A program made the position numbers and the translations under genes. A DNA stretch of 64,000 nt from Punctularia strigosozonata HHB-11173 SS5 (taxonomy: Eukaryota; Basidiomycota; Agaricomycetes; Corticiales; Punctulariaceae), in assembly GCF_000264995.1 (NCBI RefSeq), contig NW_006767439.1, positions 521,850 through 585,849 of the forward strand. Reading direction: 5' to 3'. Each line of letters begins with the position of its first letter. Within the stretch, counting starts at the first letter, position 1. Shown in pieces: positions 10,213 to 22,122 of this stretch. The notes beneath the pieces were generated by a model. That model saw only the letters and a list, made by a program, of their open reading frames with translations. It had not been told where the DNA came from and ran no database searches.

Positions 10213-13200
10213 ATGCTTCGCATATGTCGCGCTGAAACCGGGGATGTATATGAAGTTCGTGTTCATACAGCTATATCAATGGAACTCTTCTCATGCTTGA
10301 TACACTCCCCTCCTCAGACTAAGGCTGGTCTGCGAGACATCGAAAGGTACCTCTCTCCTGCTGCTCTTTACATGATCAAGAGCATCCTTAGGCTCACGAG
10401 TTCGTCTGTCCGGGCAGAGTGGGCAACCTCGAGCAATTCATCCAGGATGAAATCGGCGTGCACGAGGATGCCGTGCTAGTATATCTCTCCGATGGCACGC
10501 GCCTGAGGACGGATAATTTAGCAGAGCTCGCAGGAGCACAGGACCAGGTACGTAGTGTTTGCTAGATGTTCTAGAAGGTAAAATTGACCGATTGACATCT
10601 TATTTAACAGACCATCTTCGTTTTCAACAAGTTCTACATTGAATATGAATTGGACGACGTCCTACATGACCTCCGCGTTGAGCCGCCTTTGCAACCTCCA
10701 ATTGAAGGTACTATCATTGCTATTGCAGTCTACACCCACTAAGCGCTCGCGGTTCGATAGAGGAACTCTCCACCACGCCCCCATATCGCCCCTCTGCTCT
10801 CTCCACCACCTACCTCCGCACGGCGCATACCCACCTCGCCGCCCTCCAAGCGCTGGTCAACTCCTTACACGTGCAACACCAGTCGCTCTTACTTTCCTCG
10901 CGCGCCCTCGATCTGCACGTCCTCAATACCTCCGACACCTTCGACGCCCTCTCCGCAACGCTCATGCCCCTACTCTCCCAGCAACAGAAGCTCTTGCAAG
11001 GGGTGGACGGAGACCTGGGCCTCGTTGCGCGGGTACAGGTGCACCCCGAGTTCCTAAGCGCGAACGTTAGGAGAGCGATCGAGCACGGTGAAATTGCGAA
11101 GATGCGGACCTTGGGCGATTATGTGAGCGACGCGAAGATGAGGCAGGTCGCGGAGACGTGTCGGAAGACCAATGGTGAGGCTCTTTACCTTCTCCCTTGG
11201 ACTGAGCCTGAATTGACATGACCTTGTTCACAGGAGACTTGCAAGCGAAGTTCAGGCAAGCGCAGCAGGCTATGGCCCAGCTGTCCGAAGGCACCGACGA
11301 AGTTAGGGACATTGTCTCAAATGCCAGGTCAGTCGGCGCTTCTTGAGACGTGCCACGCACCGACTAACGGAGGCACAGTCACCTGGACGATGCCGAAGCT
11401 TCCTTGAGACGGGCACAGGAGCTCTACGATCAAATTAGCGACGCAGCTGCGAGCCTAGAAAGTTAGCTTCTGCCTCCTGTCGTATCAATGGACTGCCTCT
11501 TACCGCATGCGCTTTACAGGTCCGGCCGCTGATACTGAGGGCCTCCTACGAGGTGTGTGCATACTGTATCTGTACATGGTGCAACGGTACTCATGTCGGA
11601 CAATAGAGCTCCGTCAACTTGACTCCGCCTTGCGATCAGAAGTAATCTTCGTCACCAGTGCAAAGGTACTGCCTTTACCTCCAAGTAATACATCTTCGTC
11701 TCTGGTATACTCATACGCTGGCAGAACTCCTACACCCAGCAATGTATCTCCGCCCTCCGTCGCATCTCCGCGCTCAATGCCGACCTCGTCCAACTACCAC
11801 CTCTTCTATCCTCGTTGCAAGCCTCTTACCGCGCCAAGAACTCGTTTTCGCACATATCGCGCCTTCATAACATGTTATACGTGTACGGCGCGACCGTGGT
11901 AGAGATCGTGCGACGAAAAGAGTTCGCCAGGTTTTTCTATGGTAGGGCACAGAACGTGCTCGAGGTGATGGCGAAGCTCTCGTGCGTATCACTTCACGCC
12001 GCGTTGTTGCAAAATAGATTCAAATTGATGAACGACGTGGACAGGGCGAGCGAGAAGAAGAGACGGCAGGTATATAGGAGTGACATACATGGCCAGCTGC
12101 CATTCGACCCGCGGGGTATGGACGAACCTGTACCTACCATCGATTTCTCCACGAGTCGGGGCAATCTCGATGACTCATCCGGATACACATTGGAAAGGAA
12201 GGATGTGGATGGTAGGTTTCGTCCACGGCAATACAAAAGCATAGCTGAATGTTGCGCCTTGCCGCCGTTTCAGAGTTAATGCGGTTCATGAACGAACTTG
12301 AGGGGTTCGCACATACGCTCGATCCAGTGGCTGTTGAGACGGTGAAGGAGGCGAAGTTCGGACTTGAGAAGCTGATTGCGAAAATGGATGGACTGGAGGC
12401 ATCGTTTGACCGCCTCGCGGAACGCTCACGTTGGTGATCCTCCTAACGCCTCGGACTTTCACGCTGACGAACTTGGTCTAGTACTCTCCTCTTCCCGGTT
12501 GATGTCTTCACGGCGACGCAGTGTGTATGCCCTTACCCTCGCCCACCTCATTCGCACTCACTTCGCGCTCGCGCCGTGTAGTCAACGGAGCGGATGAACA
12601 AGCGTACCAAGAACTCGCTGACCAGCTACGTGAAGCACAGCAAGCCAAGGCAGCACTCGAAGCGAGCTCTTCGCAAGAGCGTGCTAGACTACAGGCTGAG
12701 ATCACCCAACTGCGTGCCAACGCGGAAGAGCTTAATACTTCCGTGAACACCGAACGCGAGCGATCAGACCGCCTCGAACGAGATCTGCATCTAGCTCGCG
12801 CTCAGATTGAGGGAGATACGAAGGCGCGAAAGGTCCTCGAAAGCCGACACGCCGAACTGCTGGCGGAGGTGGACTCCATGCGCCGCTCGCATGCCGAAGC
12901 CCTTGCGGAGGCTACGGAACAGACGAAGGCGGCTGAGGTTCTCCGGCAAGAGCTAGACCAGGTCCGCGCGGAGGCGGAGGCCGTCAAAGCCCTCGAGACG
13001 CGGAACTCAGACCGCATCGCGAGACTCGTGGTTGACCAAGCCACGACGCTGCGTAACTTGGAGGAGGCTCGCGCACGTGGAGAGGACCTGGAGTCGCAGA
13101 TCAAAGCCGCGCGGGCGGACAGCGACCAGGTTCACCGCGCGCTCGACGACGCGCGGAGAGAGAAGGACCGTCTCTTGCGCGCGCAGGCGAGCGAGCACGA

Positions 13201-15298
13201 CCGAATTATGCGCGACCACATGGTCGAGGCCGACTCGGACCGTGCCGTGCTGCAACACCACTTCTCGGAGTTGAAGGCGACTCTTGAGGACAAGACACGC
13301 GAGCTCAAAGACATGAAAACCGAGATTGAAATCCAGAAGGCGGACGCGACGGGTTTGCGCGAGGAGCTACAGCGCGTTGAACTCGAACTTCGCGAATCAA
13401 GGCACGTAGAACGGATTTTGCGGGAGGAGCTTAGGAGTGGCGAGTACTCGCACTCTGAGATCGAGCATAGGGAGGAGCAGAGCAACAGACTGGTCGCTGA
13501 GATCCTCGCCGTTGCCATTGCATTCCGAAATGCCCAGGTCAAAGCCATGAACGCCGCGCAGGCTATGACGGCCCACCCGAGTGCCGCCAGCAAGGCCTCC
13601 TCCAACCTCACCGACTCGGTTTTCCACTCCAGTCCTGGTCCTTCGGTGTCACCCCTTTCGGCCGGGTTCAGGCGAAACCTCATCATGCAGCAAGACGAGC
13701 CCGAGCCCATCGACCCGAGCGACCCTGCTGCTGCGCTGGAAGTTCTTCGTAGCTTTGACCAGGACCTTTTCCTCGAGGCCATCGCCAAGACCGGCTCCAC
13801 CATCAGGAAGTGGCAGAAGCAATGCAAGGAATACCGCGAGCGCGCTAAGGGCAAAATTTCGTTCCGAAATTTCGCCAAGGGCGACCTCGCGCTCTTCCTC
13901 CCGACTCGTAACTCAGTGTCCAAACCTTGGGCCGCATTCAACGGTGCGTTCGGTGTTGCGATCCCTTGCGCTTTGATCGCTTCAAGACGCGATCTCTCGC
14001 TATCGTCGAAGTGTGGCGCTTGTGCTGATCCGAGGTTTTCCCTTTTCCAGTTTCGTTTCCGCATTATTTCCTTCAGGCGAACGGGCATCTCGCGGAGCAG
14101 TTGAAGACACGAGAATGGATTGTCGCCAGAATCACATCGATAACGGAGCGAATAGTCGACGGTAACGTGAGTGTGCGGATCTTGTGCAACTTTTTGCGGT
14201 GTTGACAAGTTACTGCTCCAGGATCCCGACAGTAACCCGTATGGACTAGGGGATGGCGTGAAGTACTACATGCTCGAAGTGGAGGACTGGACGCAGCCTA
14301 CCCCATCCGGCAAACGGAAGGTGTCGTCTCGACAAGTATCCACGACGGACAGAGAGCCGCCCGCGAGTCCTCCCGCGGACGTTATCTCGCCTCCCCCAGG
14401 CCCGCCGGAGGCCGAAGTCGAGGAATCCTTCGGCGTTACCCGGGCACCTGCGTCCCACCTATTCCCTGTACGACAACGAGCCAGCTCATCCCCTACAGCG
14501 GGACCGTCAGCACTGTCTCGACTTCTTGCTCAGGCACCGGCTGAAAATGGACTCGAGCCCATCCCAGCCACGCCCCCGTCCGCTGGAACACGACCTTCGT
14601 CCCCCGGGGCGAGTCCATCCCCGGCGCCGGAACCTGAACCGTCGGCGCGGCCATTGACACGGTCGCCTTCTCCTGCGACCTCCCCTCCACCACCACCCTC
14701 ACCTATTGTTACCCGGAATACACCTCCCGCCGCTGTCTCCGGATCTACGAGCACGCCGCATCTACCCTCGCCTCTGCGACCAGGCTCGCGCGCATCACGC
14801 AATTCGACGTCATCACGATTCTCAGTGCGAATACCCCCATTCGGTGGTGCCACGGTGTCCGGGTCTGCCGCCAAGGCGTCACCTACGACAGCGCTGGCCA
14901 TTGCAGAACATCCGATCTCTCCTAGCCAGACAATGCCGGCGGCTAATGATATCCAATCTTCGCCCTCACCGGACGAATCCATTTTTGAGGGCATGTCTAA
15001 CCAGTTGATGCAACATGATCGACGGCGGACGACTTCATACCATATACCGAGACCGTCGCCGCTTACGGGATCGCCATCGATTTCCAACGCGCGGGGAACC
15101 ATCACCTTTGCCAACCTAGCAAACAGCTGGGGTTTCGGGCGCAAGAAGAGGTTGCCGGTAGCGGCTCTCAAGCCGGCAGTCGCGGACGCGCCAACAGATA
15201 CCACTAGCACCGAGACAGGTCCAGCAGGACGCGCTGCTACCGCCACTGCCAGCAATATCCCAGCTACTTCTGCGGCCGATTTGCTGAAGAAGTTCTGA
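10213..15298 (+). CDS. ATG11: Atg11-like selective autophagy scaffold
   Basis: Atg11 is the scaffold that links cargo receptors to the autophagy initiation machinery in selective autophagy; its C-terminus is related to FIP200/RB1CC1. The ATG at 10213 starts MLRICRAETGDVYEVRV, typical of the family, followed by a ubiquitin-like N-terminal region (LVYLSDGTRLRTDNLAELAG). A helical region contains HPEFLSANVRRAIEHGE and TLGDYVSDAKMRQVAETC, then KRRQVYRSDIHGQLPF. A long coiled coil fills 12,600-13,500 (QLREAQQAKAALEASSSQER onward). The conserved C-terminal claw region is split over introns and includes YFLQANGHLAEQLKTREWIV and NPYGLGDGVKYYMLEVEDW. A Pro/Ser-rich tail of about 300 residues follows, ending ATSAADLLKKF. 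At least eleven introns are needed. No breaks were found. Confidence 0.92.
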
Positions 15299-15663
15299 CC
15301 TGCCTTCCTGCTTCGATCTGGTCAGCATGATCTCGGAGTATAGCATATTGCGTGCGGGGCTGGTTCCTGGATGTTTGTCCTCGGAATAACATCGCCCAGT
15401 ATTGACAGAAGGCTTCGTCACATTCTTGTTTGTCGTGGAAACTTGGTTAATTGATGGCGAAGTGCCCGATCATGCTCAGGAACGTCCGAAGGGCGAAGCT
15501 AACGTTGAAAAACAAGCAAAGCGAGTGCTGTCTGTTTGATCGAGCGAGATGAGGACCGCTCTGCGTCGGCTAGTTGTTTGTCCCCTTGTTATGCGTCATC
15601 CTGATAAACGATGGTCATAATGCGTTTACCTACATACTTGACTGCGTCACTCGACTCGTCAAC
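15299..15663. other. Intergenic after ATG11
   Basis: The 3' side of ATG11 and downstream side of the relic at 15664-16009. No gene or clear repeat is seen. Confidence 0.4.
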
Positions 15664-16009
15664 TCACCGCAGGCAGTAGAGCAAGCATGCGACTGGGAGC
15701 AAGAGGGGGTGGATCATTTGCAAATTGGAAATCGACATCGCCACCATATCGTTCAGGGCCACGTCGGAGTGCGGGGTAATCTCGGGATTGTCCCAGGATC
15801 CATTCACTATGGGCTCAAACTTCACGTTGCTTGGCGGGCCTGAACGAGCTAACCACATGCACGATAACGATGATATTGCCAGATGCGTCCACGGGCTCTG
15901 GCACTGTTATGGAACCGGTCGGGCGCCATGGAATGCAGCGCCAAGACCCGAGCGGTAGGTATGTCTCGCCAGTGGCCGGACCTCCCGACTCCCGACGTGG
16001 TGATGGAGG
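15664..16009 (-). pseudogene. Frameshifted gene relic, family not recognised
   Basis: Two protein-like stretches lie head to tail on the minus strand in different frames. The first (about 16009-15855) includes GETYLPLGSW, TGSITVPEPVDASGN and IIVIVHVVSS. The second (about 15852-15664) includes GPPSNVKFEPIVNGSW and HSDVALNDMVAMSISN. They meet at a TCGTTCAGG junction (about 15838-15850), where one extra base separates the frames and there is no room for an intron. The first stretch is preceded at once by an in-frame TGA (16010-16012), and no start codon or upstream exon is apparent. The composition looks like a beta-rich protein, but I cannot assign a family. Most likely this is a degraded gene; a short intron-containing live gene cannot be fully excluded. 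Confidence 0.5.
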
Positions 16010-16396
16010 TCACAAGACGGCGGAGCTTGTGCTCGACACTGGGCTATCTGTCAACGAGCGTCATGCAGACCCGTGAATACTCTCGGGTAGCCGGAACATG
16101 TTTTTATTTTTCGTCGCCCGGACCTGTCCGCCTGCGGACGGCTCCGAGTTCGCTGGGCTGGAAGAAGCTAGATTGGTCTGATTGAATCTTGCTCGCCCGC
16201 TTCATTCTGGAACGTGCTCACGGACGCTTTAGATGGAGATCCCTCGCCGCTTGCATTTACGACGGTCGTGCCGCCCACACCGTCGCTCGTTGTGCTGCCG
16301 TTCCTCTTGCATCGCTCGTCGACGACGACGCGCTTGACGCCGCACGGTGCGGCGGCCGGCCTCCGACAGCACTAGCGGGTGATCTGTAGATGCGCT

Positions 16397-16415
16397 GTGG
16401 GGTGCGGGGGTGGGG
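16397..16415 (+). promoter_or_regulatory. Cluster of CreA/Mig1-type GC boxes
   Basis: Three back-to-back matches to the fungal carbon-catabolite repressor consensus SYGGRG occur at 16397-16402 (GTGGGG), 16404-16409 (GCGGGG) and 16410-16415 (GTGGGG). They lie about 210-230 bp upstream of the sugar transporter start codon. The motif matches are seen directly; glucose repression of the transporter is inferred from the known CreA/Mig1 consensus. Confidence 0.45.
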
Positions 16416-16538
16416 AATCTGACACCCTTCGGAGATTCTTCGCGGGAAAGGTACCTAAACCGATCAGCTGTTCCCGAGACCGCCCTCCTGTCCGTCGACC
16501 CGGCCCAGTTGGCCTGAGCCCATATTCTTATTGATTCC

Positions 16539-16546
16539 TATAAAAG
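16539..16546 (+). promoter_or_regulatory. TATA box of the sugar transporter
   Basis: TATAAAAG lies 79 bp upstream of the ATG at 16625. The CT- and C-rich stretch between them is consistent with a fungal transcription start region. Confidence 0.6.
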
Positions 16547-16624
16547 ATCGCGTCGGGCTACGGCACCCGCCAGTCCGCTTCTCTTCTTGGACCCCCACGA
16601 TATCCTCGCTCAGTCTCTGTAACC

Positions 16625-18546
16625 ATGGCTGGAGGTGCAGTTGCTGCCCCTCAGGGTAACGCGCACTTTGCGCATCTGCTCCATCCCGAGAGAAGGTGGT
16701 TCAACAACAGGCGGTATGTTTGCGATGGGTGCTCGAGCCTTGTGCGGCGCGCTCATTTTTACTTCCTCAGACTAATCATCCTCAACGCATGGATCGTGCT
16801 CATGCTCATCACCTCCTCGACAAACGGCTACGATGGAAGTATGATGAACGGTCTCCAGACGCTTGACCAGTGGACAAGCTACTTCAACAACCCAGAGGGC
16901 GGCACCCTCGGGGTTTTCAACGCCATCCAGGTTTGTCATACCCATGATGCCAATGGACCGCAGCTCATTGGAATCGTCTCTGAATATAGAACATCGGATC
17001 CCTAGCGGCGTACCCGTTCGCGCCCTTCGTTTCCGATGGCATTGGTCGCCGCCGCACCATTTTCCTCGGTGCTGCCATAATGTGCGCCGCGACTGCTATC
17101 CAGACCGCCGCGCAATCTATTGGCATGTTCATTGGTGCCAGGTGGGTTCAAACCCACATTCCGAAACGGACGGGCCGATCTCACGGACATTTCATTCTAG
17201 GTTCCTCATTGGCTTCGGTCTCACCTTCGCAGGTCGGCGCCTGATCTTCTCAAACTGATGTCCACGTGCTAACGTACTGCGTGACAGCCAATTCCGCCCC
17301 TATGTTGGTTACCGAGCTCGCCTACCCGCCATACCGCGCGCAGCTGACCTCCCTTTACAACTCCCTATGGTAGGTCCATGGAGACCATGTGGGGCTACCA
17401 TTCAGATTTAACCGACATTTTCACAGGTACTCCGGCGCCATCGTCGCGGCGTGGACCACGTACGGCACATTCAAGATCAACTCCAGCTGGTCATGGCGCA
17501 TCCCCTCCGCCCTCCAGGGCCTCCCATCCGTCTTCCAGGTCATCCTCATCCTTTTCGCACCCGAATCGCCTCGTTGGCTTGTCAGCAAGGGTCGCGAGGA
17601 TGAGGCCCTCAAGGTCCTTGCCTACTACCACGCCGACGGCGACGAGACCGACGGTCTCGTTCGCTACGAGCTTGAGGAGATCAAGGCTGCCATCGAGTTC
17701 GACCGCACCGTGGCGGCCAACGTTGGCTACAAGTCTCTCTTCACCTCGCCAGGCAATCGCAAACGCATGCGGATCATCATCGCCATCGCGTTCTTCTCTC
17801 AGTGGTCCGGAAACGGCCTTGTCTCCTACTACCTCACCAAGGTCTTCGACACCATCGGTATCACCAGCAAGACGATCCAGCTGCTCATCAACGGTATCCT
17901 TCAAATTTGGAATCTGTGCTGGGCCGTATTTGCGTCATTCATGTGCGATCGTGCCGGTCGTCGCGCGCTTTTCTTGATCTCCACTGCCGGCATGTTCATC
18001 GGATTCCTGTTCCAAACGGTGTGCTCTGCCCAATTCGCAATTCATGGCACGGAGTCCGCGGCGCACGCCGTCATCGCCTTCATCTTCATCTTCTACGCGT
18101 TCTACGAGTAAGTCGACTTCCTTCTGATGTCACGTCGGTCAGGGTCTCACGATTGTCTTTCCCTGTGCAGTCTCGCGTTCACGCCTCTCATCGTATCATA
18201 TACCGTGGAGATTTTGCCCTTCCCTATCCGTGCCAAGGGCTTCAACGTGTTCAACTTCGTCATCTCCCTCGCCCTCATCTTCAACCAATACGTCAACCCG
18301 ATCGCCCTCAAGCACCTCGCGTGGAAGTATTACATCGTTTACGTCGTCTGGATCGTCTTCGAGTTCTTCTTCTGCTACTTCTTCATCGTCGAGACGAAGA
18401 ACCGCACGCTCGAGGAGACCGCCGCGCTATTCGACGGCGATCAAGCGGCCGCGCACATTGTTGGCCACGCCGCCGACGAAGTCATGGAGGACCACCGCGA
18501 AAAGGGCTCGTACACCCCGACCAGCGAGGTCACGCACAAGGTCTAA
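16625..18546 (+). CDS. MFS sugar transporter (hexose/lactose permease type)
   Basis: A plasma-membrane sugar porter of the major facilitator superfamily. Exons assemble into MAGGAVAAPQ, then WIVLMLITSSTNGYDGSMMNGLQ (TM1), the loop 2-3 motif DGIGRRRTIFLG, then ANSAPMLVTELAYPPYRAQL, which is followed by the family signature PESPRWLVSKGREDEA. The second half contains FFSQWSGNGLVSYYLTKVFD, the repeated loop motif DRAGRRALFL, TPLIVSYTVEILPFPIRAKG and VETKNRTLEETAALFDG. About twelve membrane segments are visible across the exons. Third codon positions are strongly G/C-biased, which fits high expression. The closest family members known to me are fungal lactose permeases and hexose transporters; the substrate cannot be read from sequence. 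The ATG is preceded by a TATA box and GC boxes. Confidence 0.9.
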
Positions 18547-20230
18547 GGCCGCTTGCGTAACTTCACCATAATTTCTCCATTCGCAAGGCTATATATTATT
18601 GGACATGGATCCGCGGCCTGCTCGACTGACAATCGGAGCATGTATACACGCATCATTCCACACGATCTATTCTACGGAGCATTTACGACGGCATGTTTTG
18701 TTATTGTGTACTATTAGTAGCAATCGCATCGGGAGCAGTATTGCATAACGCAATCGGCTTGAACTGAATTCGCGGCGGCGTTGTTTGTATGTGTGAGAGC
18801 TCTCGTTTGACGGCGACGTTCTGACGGGAGTGCCGCCCCTCTCATGCTATCGCGGATCGTGCACGTGTACCTCTGCCCGTTGGAGACGGACGCCAGCGAG
18901 GGAATCCGATGGAAATCATATCCAGATACGTAAGTATAGCGCGATGACGTTCCCGCCACATACCTGAGCCCGCCGTGACGCGGACCGGTTCTTCATGAAG
19001 TCTGATTTAATTTTGCCTGCATGAGAAGCATGAGCAGAAATACCCCGTTCGCGGGGATGATGTATGCAGTACCTGCCAGGCTGCAGGCTCGGATAACCTC
19101 ACGGCCCTGCATGCCCAATACACTGGTCCCGCTTCCAGTCCTCGTGTAGCGCCTTCACCCAATCCAACCCAGAGGTATGGCGGTGGAGAATAACTATCCT
19201 GGTCCCCTGCAGGAACCCCTCATATCTGACTTTGGGATCAGATAGAAACTGGTCACATTCCATGAGTCAACCGTTATCGGTTAGGACGATTTCGACGCGC
19301 TCAAGCGCCGAAGATTGCGCAACGCAAGGTAACTTCAATTGCCAAACCCATGTCGGATTGGCAGCCAGAGCTATAGTCGTCGGAAATGGCGACAGTCTGG
19401 ATCCATGACGATCACGAACCTCGATATCTAGCAGCCTCGTGTTCACCGAGGGGATGCGGCGTACATGCGGGCGTCGTCTGAAGTTGTTCCAAACCCGTGC
19501 GCCGTGGGCAGGAACGATAGTGAGCGACTGACGTTATTGCCATCGCGCTCTTAATCTTCATGGCCAGTGGTCTTGATCGAGGTTGATGATGGAAAGGGCC
19601 CGTACCATCCGAAGAGAACCAGAAGATTTGGTGAACGAGGGCCCTCAGTTCAGATCCCCTGGTCTTTCCAAGCTGTGCCCGCCTATCCAGAGATCGGGAA
19701 CATGCGGAGCGAGCTCGTTCCATGCAGAGACGCATGGAAGGCCGCAATCTCTCTATGTAAGCATCGGTTAGCTCGACCTACCGGGGAGCGACATGTTTTG
19801 CAGACGAAGATCAACACCAAGGCCATTCTCTTATGCAGGCCGAGCTTATGAATGCTGGCAAGAGGTCGTTTCGCTAAGAGTGCATTCAATGGAAAAACAT
19901 TTGACCGAGATGTTGACCCTGGGCGAGCAACCGAATCAGCTGTACAACCTCTATGTAGCGGATGTAACTTACTGGAAACGCACTATGTAGTGTCAACTGT
20001 TCGTTCAGTAACGCCGTCTTCCCCTTCGTGATGGACCTCAACCGGCTTGCTGCATTCAAAGCATAGATCGAAGACGAAACAGGCGCTCAGCTTTCCCTCG
20101 CTATGAATCTGACCCTTTCTGACCCGCTATGACCTCCGACATGTTGGATCCGGGGTTCTGATCGCCGGGCCGTCATCGGCAGCTGTTTTATGTTGGATCT
20201 CATGTCTCTTTGCGCAACGTTACCTCCAGC
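18547..20230. other. Long intergenic stretch, no confident gene
   Basis: About 1.7 kb between the transporter and the MpaB-like gene. Frames around 19,567-19,980 on the plus strand read in protein-like pieces, but these lie in different frames and I could not join them by plausible introns. They may be relic sequence or chance. Confidence 0.35.
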
Positions 20231-22049
20231 ATGACTTTCGGCCTTCTCGAGGCCATCGGAAGGACACCGATTGTAGTCGATGAGGGATGGCAAACAGAAA
20301 CTTTGCAAGAGGGGGACCTTGTGCATTCAAAGGGCCGCACGTTTGTGTGGGGCCCCAACCACCTCAAGAATAGCGAGCTTGAACCGTGCGTGGTCATCTC
20401 ATTGCTCGATCGTTTCCGTCATTGACGCCGATGATAGCTGGAGACAACTCTCGGACACGAATGCCGACAAAGCACTAGCTACTCTTTCGAAACTTTCGTC
20501 AGCCAATTCAGGCGGCTTAGATTCTCCTTTCAATCGGATCAAGACTTACATACAGGCCGTACCCATAGAACAACGGGACCCGGATATCCAAGCCTTTTGG
20601 TCTGAAGCGACTGCTTTACCTCATGTCCACTGCCAGGGCGACGACGGCATACTAAAATCCAATATGGAATCCTCAGGCGAGCAGGAGAACATCCGAGCGT
20701 TCCTAGTAGAAGGACAGCAGGTTTACGTGAAATATGCAGGCCCAACCAGTCTTGCCTTGCTGGTACGTACAGCACCTGAATTGCGAACGTCCGTTATCTA
20801 AGTTATCCTAACCAAACAACCCAGCACTATTCCCTAGCAGGCGGTTTTTCTTCTCCGCGTATAACGCGTGTACTGGAGTTAACATCCTATCTCATACCGC
20901 GCATGAGCGAATCTACAGGATGTCCCCTGTCATCTTCTGCCGAAAGCCGAGAACGTTCCGACAAGGCAACGTATGAGAGATTGTTAGAGACGGCACAGTG
21001 GGTCCTGGATTGCATGGATGGGCTAGAGGCTATTTTGCCTCCTACAGGCCCAGGTGATCCAGGAGGTCGTGGATGGGAGGCAACCGTTCAGGTACGACTC
21101 CTGCATGCCCAGATGAGAGCCCAAGTGCTTGGAAGAGCCAAGGTCTACGCAACTAAAGGCGATAATGACACGGCTTACAGCGTGACAGTAGATGGGGTAG
21201 GCTCCTCTTCGTTCAACCTCACATCGCAACGATGGTTGACATGATTGAAGGTGCCACTCAATCAGGAGGATATGGCGGCAACTCTCGGGGCATTCAGTGT
21301 CGCGCCGATCTGGTCGCTGGAGCGCATGGGGTTCCATTTGTCCGCGCGGGAGAAGGAGGCATATCTGTTCCTCTGGCGATACCTTGGCTATTACCTTGGT
21401 GCGGCATACTCGACCTACCCATCACACTGAGCTGACCGAATCGCCATCAGGTATTCGAAATTTAATTCTCGACCGCCATTTCAGTTCATGGGCGCGGGCT
21501 GAAGCGTTCCTCCTGTCGAGCGTACTGCATCTCTTCGCGTTTAGAAAAACTCCAGAACAGTTGGCACGCCTACCAACGATTCCCGTTCTGCGTGCGGTGT
21601 CAGGACGACCTCCGTTCCGCTCGTCATTGCGATACAACCTTGCCATATCTAGATCACTTCTCGGCGATGAGTTCGCATCCGACCTCGGTATACCTTCAAC
21701 GACATTTTACTCGTGGATGCAGGTGCAGCTGAGTTTCGTAACCATGCGCGTACCGGTCCTGTTCGGGCAGTTCTATCCCCGGAAGCGGTGGGAGTGGAAG
21801 AGACGCGAGGTGATTCGCCGGGCATTGCCTCGCGTAGTGATTTGGGGACTCGGTGGGCGGCGGACGAACTTTGTCGTGGGCAAAGACAAGTGGTGCACTG
21901 TGGACATGAAGAGCGATAGATGGGTGCGGGATGGCCAGGAAATCATGAGGATGTGGAAAGAGATATGGAGGGAGCTAAGCCTCGTTGTCGCGGGTTGCAT
22001 TTGTGTTGGCACGATTGTAGGTTATGGAGTATGGGCATCACTTTCTTAG
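20231..22049 (+). CDS. MpaB-like / DUF2236 oxygenase-family protein
   Basis: A member of the DUF2236 group, which includes the fungal ER-bound oxygenase MpaB and bacterial Lcp latex-clearing oxygenases; the substrate here is unknown. The ATG at 20231 was chosen because it is the first in the frame. The opening exon reads GRTFVWGPNHLKNSELEP and splices at a GTGCGT donor into WRQLSDTNADKAL. Later parts include FLVEGQQVYVKYAGPTSLALL, SAESRERSDKATYERLLETAQWVLDCMDG, QVRLLHAQMRAQVLG, the signature VPLNQEDMAATLGAFSVAPI, SAREKEAYLFLWRYLGYYLG and RHFSSWARAEAFLL. Family members carry haem-binding histidines in the central helices; candidates here are the His in LLHAQMR and RHFSSW. A final hydrophobic segment, LVVAGCICVGTIVGYGVW, could anchor the protein in a membrane. 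About five introns are present and no break is seen. Confidence 0.8.
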
Positions 22050-22122
22050 GCGCCTCATTCATTTTCATGGGACGAAGCCGTCTCGCATTACGTAGATTAA
22101 TATTCATGTGGATAGAAAGTCG

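Noticed and set aside
13132-14208. 358-aa minus-strand frame opposite the ATG11 coiled coil
   Set aside because: Ser- and Arg-rich mirror of the coiled-coil coding sequence. The plus-strand frame is clearly ATG11.
14530-15255. 241-aa minus-strand frame opposite the ATG11 C-terminal tail
   Set aside because: Gly-rich mirror of a Pro/Ser-rich coding tail.
17802-18560. 252-aa alternative frame within the sugar transporter
   Set aside because: Arg- and His-rich out-of-frame read of transporter exons. It crosses a real intron.
19412-20100. Scattered protein-like frames before the MpaB-like gene
   Set aside because: They could not be linked by plausible introns, and no family was recognised. Left as intergenic.
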